DNA of 64,000 bases from Rhodospirillaceae bacterium (GTDB lineage Bacteria > Pseudomonadota > Alphaproteobacteria > DSM-16000 > Inquilinaceae). The stretch spans positions 477,501-541,500 of the forward strand of contig JACKIH010000003.1 of assembly GCA_020638575.1 (NCBI GenBank). Reading direction: 5' to 3'. The notes under the pieces are model-generated. The model saw only the letters and a list, made by a program, of their open reading frames with translations. It had not been told where the DNA came from and ran no database searches. This document shows positions 44,108 to 52,532 of this stretch, piece by piece. The translations under genes and the position numbers were made by a program. Every line of letters starts with the position of its first letter. Positions within the stretch are counted from its first letter, which is position 1.

Positions 44108-44989
44108 GTGCCCGACGACCGGCTGACCATCGGCCGTGCCCTGCGCACCCATTGGCCGGAATACCTGATGGAAGCCTGGGGGCTGGCGACCTTGCTGGTG
44201 TCGGCCGGCGTGTTCGCCACGCTCTTGGAAGCGCCCGGCTCGCCGCTCCACCACGCACTGCCCGATCCCCTGGTGCGGCGCGCCATCATGGCATTGGTAA
44301 TGGGATGCACGGCCGTTGCCATCGTCTATTCGCCCTGGGGCAAGCGGTCCGGGGCCCACATCAATCCGGCGGTGACCTTGGGCTTCTTCCGCCTTGGCCG
44401 CATCGAGCCCGTCGATGCCGCGTTCTACATCCTCGCCCAGTTCGCCGGTGCCTGCTTGGGCGTGGGGCTGGTGTGGATCGGCCTCGGCGCCATGTTCGCC
44501 GACCCGCCGGTGCACTTCATCATCACCCAGCCGGGGGCCAGCGGCGTGTCCATCGCCTTCGTGGCGGAAGCGGCGATGGCCTTCGGCCTGATGCTCACCA
44601 TCGCCGTCGCGGTGGGCGTGCGCCGCCTGGCCTCGCTGACCGGGCTGCTGGTGGGCGGCCTGATCGCGGCCTACATCGCACTGTTCGTGCCCTTGTCGGG
44701 GATGAGCATCAACCCGGCGCGCAGCTTCGCCTCGGCCCTGCCGGCCCATGACCTGTCGGCGCTGTGGCTTTATTTCGCCGCCCCGGTGCTGGGCATGCTG
44801 GTGGCCGTCGAGCTCTACCGGCTGGTGCAGAGCGAGCACGCCCGCGGCTGTGCCAAGCTGAACCACGACATGCGCTATCGCTGCATCCACTGTGGCTACG
44901 CGCCGGACGCAGCCTCCCACGACCACGGGCAGCCAGCACCGCCCGTGGGCGATGGCGGGCGCACTGCGGGGGAACCCGTGGCGCCCTAG
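44108..44989 (+). CDS. Aquaporin / MIP channel
   Basis: Membrane channel for water or small neutral solutes. The 293-residue product has six helices and two NPA boxes: HINPAVTL (Asn86-Pro-Ala) and SINPARSF (Asn202-Pro-Ala-Arg205). The preferred GTG start (44108) gives VPDDRLTIGRAL; the frame is open upstream to 44018. The C-terminus is longer than usual and carries three cysteines, C248 and C259-x2-C262 (RCIHCGY), plus a His-rich tail, resembling a metal-binding motif. It converges on rfbA with a 27-bp gap. Confidence 0.88.
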   Translation: MPDDRLTIGRALRTHWPEYLMEAWGLATLLVSAGVFATLLEAPGSPLHHALPDPLVRRAIMALVMGCTAVAIVYSPWGKRSGAHINPAVTLGFFRLGRIEPVDAAFYILAQFAGACLGVGLVWIGLGAMFADPPVHFIITQPGASGVSIAFVAEAAMAFGLMLTIAVAVGVRRLASLTGLLVGGLIAAYIALFVPLSGMSINPARSFASALPAHDLSALWLYFAAPVLGMLVAVELYRLVQSEHARGCAKLNHDMRYRCIHCGYAPDAASHDHGQPAPPVGDGGRTAGEPVAP

Positions 44990-45016
44990 CGGCGCCGGCC
45001 CCCTCACCTCGCGCGT

Positions 45017-45898
45017 CTATTGCGTCTCCGCCGCTTCCGCCGCGACGGCCAGCAGGTAGGCGCCGTAACCGCTCTTGGCCAGCGCCTCGCCCCGTTCGAC
45101 CAAGTGCGCCCGGTCCATCCAGCCCTGGTGGAAGGCGATCTCCTCCGGCACAGCCATCCGCTGGCCCTGGCGGTTGGCCAGCGTCTGCACGAAGAAGGCG
45201 GCCTCCACCAGGCTGTCGTGGGTGCCGGTGTCGAACCAGGCGAAGCCGCGTCCCATGCGCTCCACGTGCAAGGCACCGTCCGCCAGGTAGCGGGCATTCA
45301 CATCGGTGATCTCCAGCTCGCCGCGGGCACTGGGGGCAAGCCCGGCGGCGATGTCCACCACCCGGTGGTCGTAGAAGTAAAGACCGGTCACGGCCCAAGA
45401 AGAGCGTGGCTTCTCCGGCTTCTCCTCGATGCGGGTGGCCCGGCCCGCAGCGTCGAAGCTGACCACGCCGTAGCGTTCGGGATCGCGCACCCGGTAGCCG
45501 AATACGGTGGCCCCTTCGGTGCGCGCCGCCGCTGCGCGCAACAGGTCGGTCAGCCCATGGCCGTAGAAGATGTTGTCGCCCAGCACCAGGGCACACGCCT
45601 CGCCCGCCAGGAAGTCGCGCGCGATCAGGAACGCCTGGGCGATGCCTTCGGGCTTGGGCTGCTGGGCGTAGGCGATGCGCACGCCCAGGTCCGCCCCGTC
45701 GCCCAACAGGGTTTCGAAGGCCGGGGCGTCGTGCGGCGTGGTGATCACCAGGATGTCGCGGATCCCCGCCAGCATCAGCGTGCTCAGCGGGTAGTAGATC
45801 ATGGGCTTGTCGTAGATCGGCAGGAGCTGCTTGGAGATCGCCCGGGTGATGGGGTAGAGCCGCGTGCCGGAGCCGCCGGCGAGGATGATGCCTTTCAT
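45017..45898 (-). CDS. rfbA: Glucose-1-phosphate thymidylyltransferase
   Basis: Makes dTDP-glucose from dTTP and glucose-1-phosphate, the entry to dTDP-L-rhamnose and related sugars. The 293-residue product starts MKGIILAGGSGTRLYPIT, with the nucleotide-binding GGSGTRL and the SKQLLPIYDKPM sugar-binding motif; later VLGDNIFYGHGL and EEKPEKP are typical. Start ATG at 45896-45898 overlaps the rfbD stop by 4 bases. It is the last gene of a long leftward surface-glycan operon. Confidence 0.95.
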   Translation of the reverse strand: MKGIILAGGSGTRLYPITRAISKQLLPIYDKPMIYYPLSTLMLAGIRDILVITTPHDAPAFETLLGDGADLGVRIAYAQQPKPEGIAQAFLIARDFLAGEACALVLGDNIFYGHGLTDLLRAAAARTEGATVFGYRVRDPERYGVVSFDAAGRATRIEEKPEKPRSSWAVTGLYFYDHRVVDIAAGLAPSARGELEITDVNARYLADGALHVERMGRGFAWFDTGTHDSLVEAAFFVQTLANRQGQRMAVPEEIAFHQGWMDRAHLVERGEALAKSGYGAYLLAVAAEAAETQ

Positions 45899-46833
45899 GG
45901 CGATCCCGACTGTGGTTGGACGTGACGTTCGGCGGGAGCGTCTTCGACCCCCGCCAGGAAGGTGCCCAGCATTTCCGCCAGGGCATCCGGCCAGGGGCGC
46001 AGGGCGAGCCCGTGGACGGCGGCAAGCCGGCCGCAGTCCAGCACCGAGTTGGCCGGCCGCCGCGCCGCAGTGGGATAGTCCGCCGTGGTGATGGCGTCCA
46101 CCACCGGCACGCGCGGCAGGGCGCTCGCGACAAGCCGGAAGATCGCCCGCGCGAAGCCGCACCAGGTGGTCGCCCCCTGCCCGGCGCAATGGAAGGTGCC
46201 GAGCCCATCCGGCGGCAGACCGCCCGCCAGTTCCCGCGTCGCCAGCGCCAGCAGGGCGTCGGCCAGGTCACCGGCGAAGGTGGGGCAACCGCGCTGGTCG
46301 TCCACCACGCCGAGGCGTTCGCGCTCGGCTGCCAGGCGCAGCATGGTCTTCACGAAGTTGCGGCCATGGACGCCATAGACCCAGGAGGTGCGCAGGATGA
46401 CGTGGCGGGCGCCCGAGGTGCCTACCGCCGCCTCCCCCGCCAGCTTGCTGGCGCCGTAGACGCCGAGCGGCGCGGTGGCGTCGCCCTCGCCATAGGCAGC
46501 GGGGTTGCTGCCGTCGAACACATAGTCGGTGGAGATGTGCACAAGCAGCGCGCCGGGTCCCGCACAAGCGGCACCGAGGAAGCCCGGCCCGTCGCGGTTG
46601 ACGGCATAGACCAGGTCCGGCTCCCGCTCCGCCTGATCGACACCGGTATAGGCGGCCGCATTCACCACCACGCGGGGCGCCGCTTCGGCCACCACGCGCG
46701 CCACCGCGGTACGGTCGGCGATGTCGAGCCCGGCGCGGCCGAGCGCCACGGCATCGAGCCCGGCCGCCTTCGCCCGGCGCGCCAGCTCCCAACCGACCTG
46801 GCCGTCGGCCCCCGTGATCAGCAGATCGGCCAT
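45895..46833 (-). CDS. rfbD: dTDP-4-dehydrorhamnose reductase
   Basis: Reduces dTDP-4-keto-L-rhamnose to dTDP-L-rhamnose with NAD(P)H. The 312-residue product has the N-terminal Rossmann motif LLITGADGQVG, ISTDYVFDG, and YGASKLAGE (catalytic Tyr-x3-Lys). It ends in an overlap with rfbA (ATGA), and its start is 1 base from the end of rfbB. The epimerase gene rfbC, needed between RfbB and RfbD, is not in this cluster. Confidence 0.93.
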   Translation of the reverse strand: MADLLITGADGQVGWELARRAKAAGLDAVALGRAGLDIADRTAVARVVAEAAPRVVVNAAAYTGVDQAEREPDLVYAVNRDGPGFLGAACAGPGALLVHISTDYVFDGSNPAAYGEGDATAPLGVYGASKLAGEAAVGTSGARHVILRTSWVYGVHGRNFVKTMLRLAAERERLGVVDDQRGCPTFAGDLADALLALATRELAGGLPPDGLGTFHCAGQGATTWCGFARAIFRLVASALPRVPVVDAITTADYPTAARRPANSVLDCGRLAAVHGLALRPWPDALAEMLGTFLAGVEDAPAERHVQPQSGSP

Positions 46834-46834
46834 G

Positions 46835-47902
46835 TCAGCTCGCCGCCGTGCTGCCCAGCCCCAGGCGCTGGCCGGCATAGCGGCCGGACCGGATGGACTG
46901 CCACCAATCGGTGTTGGCGAGGTACCAGGCGACCGTCTTGGCGAGCCCCGTCTCGAAGGTCTCCTCCGGGCGCCACCCCAGCTCGGTCTCGATCTTGGCG
47001 GTGTCCATGGCATAGCGGGCATCGTGGCCCGGCCGGTCGGTGACGAATTCGATGAGGTCACGCCGCCGGGTGCCCGCGGCGGGAACGACCTCGTCCAGCA
47101 GGTCGCACACCGCGTGCACCACCTCAATGTTGGTGCGCTCCGCCGAGCCGCCGATGGTATAGACCTCGCCCACGCGGCCGCGGGTGAGCACGGTCCACAA
47201 TGCCCGCGCGTGGTCTTTCACGTAGAGCCAGTCGCGCACGTTGGTCCCGGTGCCGTAGACCGGCAGGGGCTTGCCCTCCAGCGCGTTCAGGATCATCAGC
47301 GGGATCAGCTTTTCGGGAAACTGGCAGGGCCCGTAGTTGTTGGAGCAGTTGGTGATCACCACCGGCAGCCCATAGGTGCGGTGCCAGGCCCTGACCAGGT
47401 GGTCCGACGCCGCCTTCGAGGCCGAATAGGGCGAACTGGGCGCATAGGGCGTGGTTTCGCTGAACGCGCCCTCCGGCCCCAGCGAGCCGAACACCTCGTC
47501 GGTCGACACATGGTGGAAGCGGAACGCCTCCGCCGCGTCGCCCGACAGGCCCGACCAGTAGGCGCGCGCCGCCTCCAGAAGCTGGTAGGTGCCGACGATG
47601 TTGGTGTCGATGAACTCCGCCGGCCCGTCGATGGAGCGGTCGACATGGCTTTCCGCAGCCAGGTGCATCACCGCGTCGGGTCGCTCCGTCTCCATCAACG
47701 CCGCCATGGTGCGGCCGTCGCGGATATCGGCGTGCAGGAAGCGGTGGTGGGGGTGCTCGGCCACCGGTGCCAGGGAGGCCGGGTTGGCGGCGTAGGTGAG
47801 CGCGTCGACGGTCACCACCTCGACATCCAGCTCCCCCACCAGCAGGCGCACCACCGCCGAGCCGATGAACCCCGCTCCCCCGGTGACGACGACCTTGCGC
47901 AT
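46835..47902 (-). CDS. rfbB: dTDP-glucose 4,6-dehydratase
   Basis: Converts dTDP-glucose to dTDP-4-keto-6-deoxyglucose using tightly bound NAD. The 355-residue protein has GGAGFIG near the N-terminus, the catalytic STDEVFG triad region, YSASKAASDHLVRAW (Tyr-x3-Lys) and NCSNNYGPCQFPEKLIP. Its length matches RfbB. It follows pseI by 17 bp and precedes rfbD by 1 base. Confidence 0.96.
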   Translation of the reverse strand: MRKVVVTGGAGFIGSAVVRLLVGELDVEVVTVDALTYAANPASLAPVAEHPHHRFLHADIRDGRTMAALMETERPDAVMHLAAESHVDRSIDGPAEFIDTNIVGTYQLLEAARAYWSGLSGDAAEAFRFHHVSTDEVFGSLGPEGAFSETTPYAPSSPYSASKAASDHLVRAWHRTYGLPVVITNCSNNYGPCQFPEKLIPLMILNALEGKPLPVYGTGTNVRDWLYVKDHARALWTVLTRGRVGEVYTIGGSAERTNIEVVHAVCDLLDEVVPAAGTRRRDLIEFVTDRPGHDARYAMDTAKIETELGWRPEETFETGLAKTVAWYLANTDWWQSIRSGRYAGQRLGLGSTAAS

Positions 47903-47919
47903 GATGCCCGTCTCCCGCC

Positions 47920-48969
47920 TCAGGAAATCGCCGCCCAGTCCAGCGGCTCGCCGCGCCCGATGGCCCGCTTGGCTGTGCGGCCCAACACATCGGGCAGGTG
48001 GCGCGGCGGCAGCCCGTGGCCGGGACGAATCGAGCGCACGTTGTCCCGCGTCAGCGTCTCGCCCGCGGCGATGTCCTTGACCACATAGAGCGACCGGCGG
48101 AACACGACGTTGCCCTGCTCCGATCCCTTCAGGTCGTAGCGCACGCTGCCCAGGGCTGCCCAGGCTGAGCGGCAATCGGTGCACAGCCGGCGGAATTCGT
48201 CGGGCTCCAGGCTGAAGGCGGCATCGGGGCCGCCATCGGCCCGCGCCAGGGTGAAGTGCTTCTCGATGACCGATGCGCCCAACGCCACCGCCGCAACCGC
48301 CACCGCGGTGCCGTGGGTGTGGTCCGACAGCCCGGCCACCACGCCGAACGCATCGGCCAGGTGGGGCATGGTGCGCAGGTTGGAGTCCTCGTCGGGTGCG
48401 GGGTAGGAGCTGATGCAGTGGAGCAGCACCAGCTCGCGACAGCCGTTCTGGTGTGCCGTCGCCACCGTCTGCTCGATTTCGCCGAGATTGGCGAGACCGG
48501 TGGAGATGATCATCGGCTTGCCCTTCTTCGCCACATGGGCGACCAGCGGCAGGTCGGTGGCTTCGAAGGAGGCGATCTTGAAGGCGGGCGCGCCGAGGCC
48601 GTCCAGCAGGTCGGCGGCACTCTCGTCGAACGGCGTGGAGAACAGGGTCACCCCCAGCGCGCGCGCCTTGGCGAACAGCGCTTCGTGCCATTCGAACGGC
48701 GTCTGGGCCTCGCGGTAGAGGTCGTAGAGGGTCTGGCCGTCCCACAGCCCGCCGCTGATCTTAAACTCCGGGCGGTCGCAATCGATGGTCAGGGTATCGG
48801 GTGTGTAGGTCTGGATCTTGATGGCGTCGCAGCCGGTGGCGGCCGCCGCCTCCATCAAGCTGAGCGCGCGATCCAGCGAGCCGTTGTGGTTGCCCGACAG
48901 CTCGCAGATGACATAGGGCGGATGGTCGGGGCCGATCTTGCGGCCGGCGATCGCGATCTCGCGGGACAT
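47920..48969 (-). CDS. pseI: Pseudaminic acid synthase
   Basis: NeuB-family enzyme that condenses 2,4-diacetamido-2,4,6-trideoxy-L-altrose with phosphoenolpyruvate to make pseudaminic acid. The 349-residue product has the PseI-type start PPYVICELSGNHNGSLDRAL, AIKIQTYTPDTLTID, FKIASFEATDL, an SDHTHG motif, and a C-terminal SAF (antifreeze-like) domain with VRSIRPGHGLPP. ATG codons at 48969 and 48981 are both possible. A 107-bp gap separates it from pseG-pseH. Confidence 0.94.
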   Translation of the reverse strand: MSREIAIAGRKIGPDHPPYVICELSGNHNGSLDRALSLMEAAAATGCDAIKIQTYTPDTLTIDCDRPEFKISGGLWDGQTLYDLYREAQTPFEWHEALFAKARALGVTLFSTPFDESAADLLDGLGAPAFKIASFEATDLPLVAHVAKKGKPMIISTGLANLGEIEQTVATAHQNGCRELVLLHCISSYPAPDEDSNLRTMPHLADAFGVVAGLSDHTHGTAVAVAAVALGASVIEKHFTLARADGGPDAAFSLEPDEFRRLCTDCRSAWAALGSVRYDLKGSEQGNVVFRRSLYVVKDIAAGETLTRDNVRSIRPGHGLPPRHLPDVLGRTAKRAIGRGEPLDWAAIS

Positions 48970-49076
48970 GGCGGTCTCCATGGTCCTCCGTGGCGGGACA
49001 CCCGTGTGGCCCCTTCGGTACCCTAGTTCACCGTGGATGTAACCAGCGTTGGCCCGGCGCCTGCCGCCCGGCCGGG

Positions 49077-50558
49077 CTACGCCAGGGTGAACACGCCGAA
49101 CTCCCCCTCCCGTTCGCCGGTGGCAAGGAAGCCGCAACGGCCGAACACGGCCAGCGAAGCGGCGTTGTCGCGGTGGATGTGGGCGTGGATGCGGACAACC
49201 CCAACGCTGACGGCATGGGCACAGCCAGCGGCGAGGCAGCGCGCGCCAAGCCCCTCGCCCCGCGCCTCGGGGTCGATACACAGGCTGACCCAGCGGTCCC
49301 GCGGCGCGCCGTCGACGGCATCGAACCGCACATGGCCGACGGTATTGCCGCCGACCTCGCACATCAGCAGGTCGCGGTGGGGATCGGCGAGCGCGCGGGT
49401 GAACCAGGCGAGATGCGCCGGCCACGGCGTGGCTTCGGCGGAGCGGTAGAACCGCAAGGCGTCGCCGGCATTGCGCCAGACCCAGACATTGTGGGCGTCG
49501 TCCAGCGTCGCCGGGCGAACCGTCACGGTCGGCGCCAGGATGGCACCGGCCAGGCGGGCGGCACCGCGGCCGTCGCACACCTCTGCGGCGGCGCGGGTCA
49601 TGGCGATGCGCGCCGCCGCGTTACCGGCCAGCGCCATCACCGCATCGCCCATGGCGGCTTCCGTCGGCTCATCGAGCAGCACCGCAACGCCGGCCGCCGA
49701 CAGGTTGGCGGCGATGGCGCGCTGGTTGTCCGCCACCACCGCAAGCACGCTGGGCAGGCCAAGGCAGCAGCGCTCCCACGAGGTCGACCCACCGGCGCCC
49801 ACCGCGAGATCGGCGCCCGCCATCAACTCGGCCACGTGGTCGCTGTCCACGTGCAGGGAGAGATCGCCGCACGCATCGGCGAGAACGCGGAGCTGCGGCA
49901 AGGAGGGCGCGCCGGACCCCACCACCAGGTCCAATGCAAAGCCGCGGCCGGTGAGTGCGCGCACTGCCACGGCACTGAGCCCGCCGATATCCAGCAGGCC
50001 GAAGGAGATGAGAATGCGCCGTACCGGCCCCCCCGCCTCCCGCAGCGACAGGGTCTGGCGCCGCAATTCGGCAAACGCCGGCCGCAACAGCGCGTGTTGC
50101 GCGCCGACGAAGCACACGGCACCCGTCGGGATCAGGCCGCCATAGGCATCCGGACCGCGGCCGAAGGTCTGGTCGAACAGGATGTCGCAATCGTGCGGAC
50201 GGTCGGCCAGATCGTCGATCACGGCGATCAGCTTGGCGACGGCCCGGGCCGCCGTCTCTCCCGTCCGGCCCATGGAGTAGATGTCGAACACCAGGACGTC
50301 CGCCCCGTCCGTCCAGGTTCGCCGGATGGCGTCGATCATGGCCGGCGCGCCGGGTGCCACCTCCGCCACGCGAAAGCCGGACAGGGCGAGGGCCGGCACA
50401 AGGCTCGCCACACCCGGATTGACGACGAACAATATGTCCGCTCCCCGCTCAGCCAGCACGCGGGCAAGGGTCAGGCAGCGCATCACGTGGCCGCCGCCGA
50501 TCTCGCGGCTGGCATCTGCGCGGATGGCGATACGCCGGGCCCGGGCCGGCTCGGTCAC
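49077..50558 (-). CDS. pseG: Fused PseG hydrolase - PseH acetyltransferase
   Basis: Bifunctional enzyme of pseudaminic acid synthesis, 493 residues. N-terminal ~340 residues: PseG-type UDP-sugar hydrolase releasing the altrose intermediate from UDP, with IAIRADASREIGGGHVMRC and the GAGGSTSWERCCLGLP glycosyltransferase-B-fold motif. C-terminal ~145 residues: a GNAT acetyltransferase (VTVRPATLDD, WFTRALADPHRDL, LCIDPEARGEGLGARCL with acetyl-CoA loop, NAASLAVFGRCGF), matching the PseH N4-acetyltransferase role. These activities are separate proteins in Campylobacter. The GTG start (50558) overlaps the pseF stop (GTGA). Confidence 0.9.
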   Translation of the reverse strand: MTEPARARRIAIRADASREIGGGHVMRCLTLARVLAERGADILFVVNPGVASLVPALALSGFRVAEVAPGAPAMIDAIRRTWTDGADVLVFDIYSMGRTGETAARAVAKLIAVIDDLADRPHDCDILFDQTFGRGPDAYGGLIPTGAVCFVGAQHALLRPAFAELRRQTLSLREAGGPVRRILISFGLLDIGGLSAVAVRALTGRGFALDLVVGSGAPSLPQLRVLADACGDLSLHVDSDHVAELMAGADLAVGAGGSTSWERCCLGLPSVLAVVADNQRAIAANLSAAGVAVLLDEPTEAAMGDAVMALAGNAAARIAMTRAAAEVCDGRGAARLAGAILAPTVTVRPATLDDAHNVWVWRNAGDALRFYRSAEATPWPAHLAWFTRALADPHRDLLMCEVGGNTVGHVRFDAVDGAPRDRWVSLCIDPEARGEGLGARCLAAGCAHAVSVGVVRIHAHIHRDNAASLAVFGRCGFLATGEREGEFGVFTLA

Positions 50559-51247
50559 AGGCCGCGATCCATCAAGAAGCGCACAACCAGCTCCGCCAAT
50601 TCCCAGTCCTCCGGGCTGTCGATGTCGATTACCCGACCTTTCGCCAACACCACCGGCTTGGGATGGTCCCACGGGGCAGACGTCGGGTCCTGCCAGGTGC
50701 CGGCCCGCGCGCAATAGAACTGCCCGGCATCGAAATAGACCGGCTCCAGGTCTTGCGACCGCTTCGGCATGGCCTCGGGCGTGTTGGGCACGAGGCGACC
50801 GTCGGCGATGCGGTAGGAGCGCTGCACGGGCGTGGTGTATTCCGCTACCGACATCACCCAGCGCACGGCCGGGTCGTCCATCTCAGCCACCCCGCGGGCG
50901 AGGTCCTGCGGCCCGACGAACGCCGCCGTGGGGTAGAGGCAGCAGGCGACCCCATCGTCCGGCAGCGCCAGGCGCTTGACCGCATCGGCGATCACCGACT
51001 TGGTGTCGGCGAAGTCGTCGGCCAGCCGGGCGTCGCGTACGAATGGCACCTCCGCCCCCAGGCCGCGCGCCACATCGGCGATCTCCGCATCGTCGGTGGA
51101 CACCACCACGCGGGCGAAGGCACCGCTGGCGAGTGCTGCGGCGATGGGCCAGGCGATCATCGGCCGGCCGCAGAACGGCCGGATGTTCTTCCGCGGAATC
51201 CGCTTGGACCCGCCGCGCGCCGGCAGGATGGCGATGGCATCGGCCAT
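50555..51247 (-). CDS. pseF: Pseudaminic acid cytidylyltransferase
   Basis: Activates pseudaminic acid as CMP-pseudaminic acid for transfer to flagellin or surface polysaccharide. The 230-residue protein has the CMP-sialic-acid-synthetase motif IAILPARGGSKRIPRKN, RPMIAWPIAAAL, VVSTDDAEIADVA and CLYPTAAFV. The ATG at 51245-51247 follows the pseC gene by 13 bases; its stop overlaps pseG-pseH by 4 bases. Confidence 0.94.
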   Translation of the reverse strand: MADAIAILPARGGSKRIPRKNIRPFCGRPMIAWPIAAALASGAFARVVVSTDDAEIADVARGLGAEVPFVRDARLADDFADTKSVIADAVKRLALPDDGVACCLYPTAAFVGPQDLARGVAEMDDPAVRWVMSVAEYTTPVQRSYRIADGRLVPNTPEAMPKRSQDLEPVYFDAGQFYCARAGTWQDPTSAPWDHPKPVVLAKGRVIDIDSPEDWELAELVVRFLMDRGL

Positions 51248-51260
51248 GACGGCGGTCTCC

Positions 51261-52487
51261 CTAGGCGGCGCCGGCGCGGCTGCTGGGCACCTCGCCCGCC
51301 AGGCCCAACACGTCGGCCAGGGCCGCCACCACGCGGTCGACATCCTCCTCGGCCATGCGCATGTGCAGCGGCAAGGAAAGCTGGCACCGGTAATAGGCAT
51401 CTGCTCCCGGCAGATCGAGTGCACCGTAGCGGCGGCGATAGTAGGGTTGGCGGTGCACCGGGAAGTAATGCACCTGGGTACCGATGCCGCGCTCGCGCAA
51501 GCCCCGCATCACGTCGGCCCGGCTGTGGCCCAGCCCGGCGAAATCGATCAGCACGGCGTAGAGGTGCCAGCCGTCGTCTTCGGCCAGCCGCGGTACCGGC
51601 ACCACCGCCGGCGCCAGACCGGCGAGCAGCCGGTTGTAGCGGGCCGCCAGGGCGCGCCGCCGGGCGAGGAAGACCGGCAGCTTGCGGAGCTGGCTTTCGC
51701 CGAGCGCGCAGTGGATATCGGTGGCACGGTAGTTGAACCCCGGTTCGTGCATCTCGTAGTACCAGGGGTTGGGGCTGCCGTCCGGCGCGAAGCCCTCCTC
51801 CCGATCGAGGAACGTCTCTGGGTCGCGGGTCATGCCGTGGTTGCGCATGCGGCGGACGCGGTCGGCGATCTCCTGGCTGCGCGTGGTCACCGCGCCGCCC
51901 TCGCCCATGGCGATGGTCTTGACCGGGTGGAAGGAGAAGCACGCCAAGTCGGATGCCGGGCAGCTCCCCACCATCGCGCGCCGGCCCGCCACCTGGCCGG
52001 CACCGCCGACGGCGTGGCAGGCATCCTCCACCAGCTTCAGCCCGTAGCGCTGGGTGACCTTGGAGATGCCGTCGAGATCGGCACAGCGGCCGTTCAAATG
52101 AACGACGACCACGGCGTGCACCGAAGCCGCGCCGCCGCGCTGCAGGGCCACCTCAAGGGTGTCGGGCGTCAGCAGCCCGGTCTCCGGGTCGACATCGGCA
52201 AAGCGCACCTCGGCTCCCACGTAGCGCGCCGCGTTGGCCGAAGCGAGGAAGGTGAGCGAGGGCACCACCACCGTCGCCCCCGGGCCGATGCCGAGCGCCA
52301 TCATGGCCAGGTGCAGGGCGGCCGTCCCGTTGGCACAGGCGACCGCATGGGGAGTGTCGACCGCCGCGGCCAGGGCGGCCTCGAACCGGTCGACCGCAGG
52401 CCCGCCGGTGAGGAAGTCGCCACGCAGCACGTCGGCCACCGCGGCGATGTCGTCCTCGTCGATCGACTGGCACCCGTACGGGATCAT
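51261..52487 (-). CDS. pseC: PseC aminotransferase
   Basis: PLP-dependent aminotransferase (DegT/DnrJ/EryC1 family) that aminates C4 of the keto-sugar made by PseB. The 408-residue product opens MIPYGCQSIDEDDI, has ANGTAALHLAMMALGI, and the PLP lysine Lys190 in FSFHPVKTIAMGEGGAV. Its position between pseB and pseF and its length support PseC over other sugar aminotransferases. It lies 45 bp after pseB. Confidence 0.94.
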   Translation of the reverse strand: MIPYGCQSIDEDDIAAVADVLRGDFLTGGPAVDRFEAALAAAVDTPHAVACANGTAALHLAMMALGIGPGATVVVPSLTFLASANAARYVGAEVRFADVDPETGLLTPDTLEVALQRGGAASVHAVVVVHLNGRCADLDGISKVTQRYGLKLVEDACHAVGGAGQVAGRRAMVGSCPASDLACFSFHPVKTIAMGEGGAVTTRSQEIADRVRRMRNHGMTRDPETFLDREEGFAPDGSPNPWYYEMHEPGFNYRATDIHCALGESQLRKLPVFLARRRALAARYNRLLAGLAPAVVPVPRLAEDDGWHLYAVLIDFAGLGHSRADVMRGLRERGIGTQVHYFPVHRQPYYRRRYGALDLPGADAYYRCQLSLPLHMRMAEEDVDRVVAALADVLGLAGEVPSSRAGAA

Positions 52488-52532
52488 CTGTTTTCCCTCT
52501 TGCCCATATCCCGGCCTGCAATCACGCGGCTG

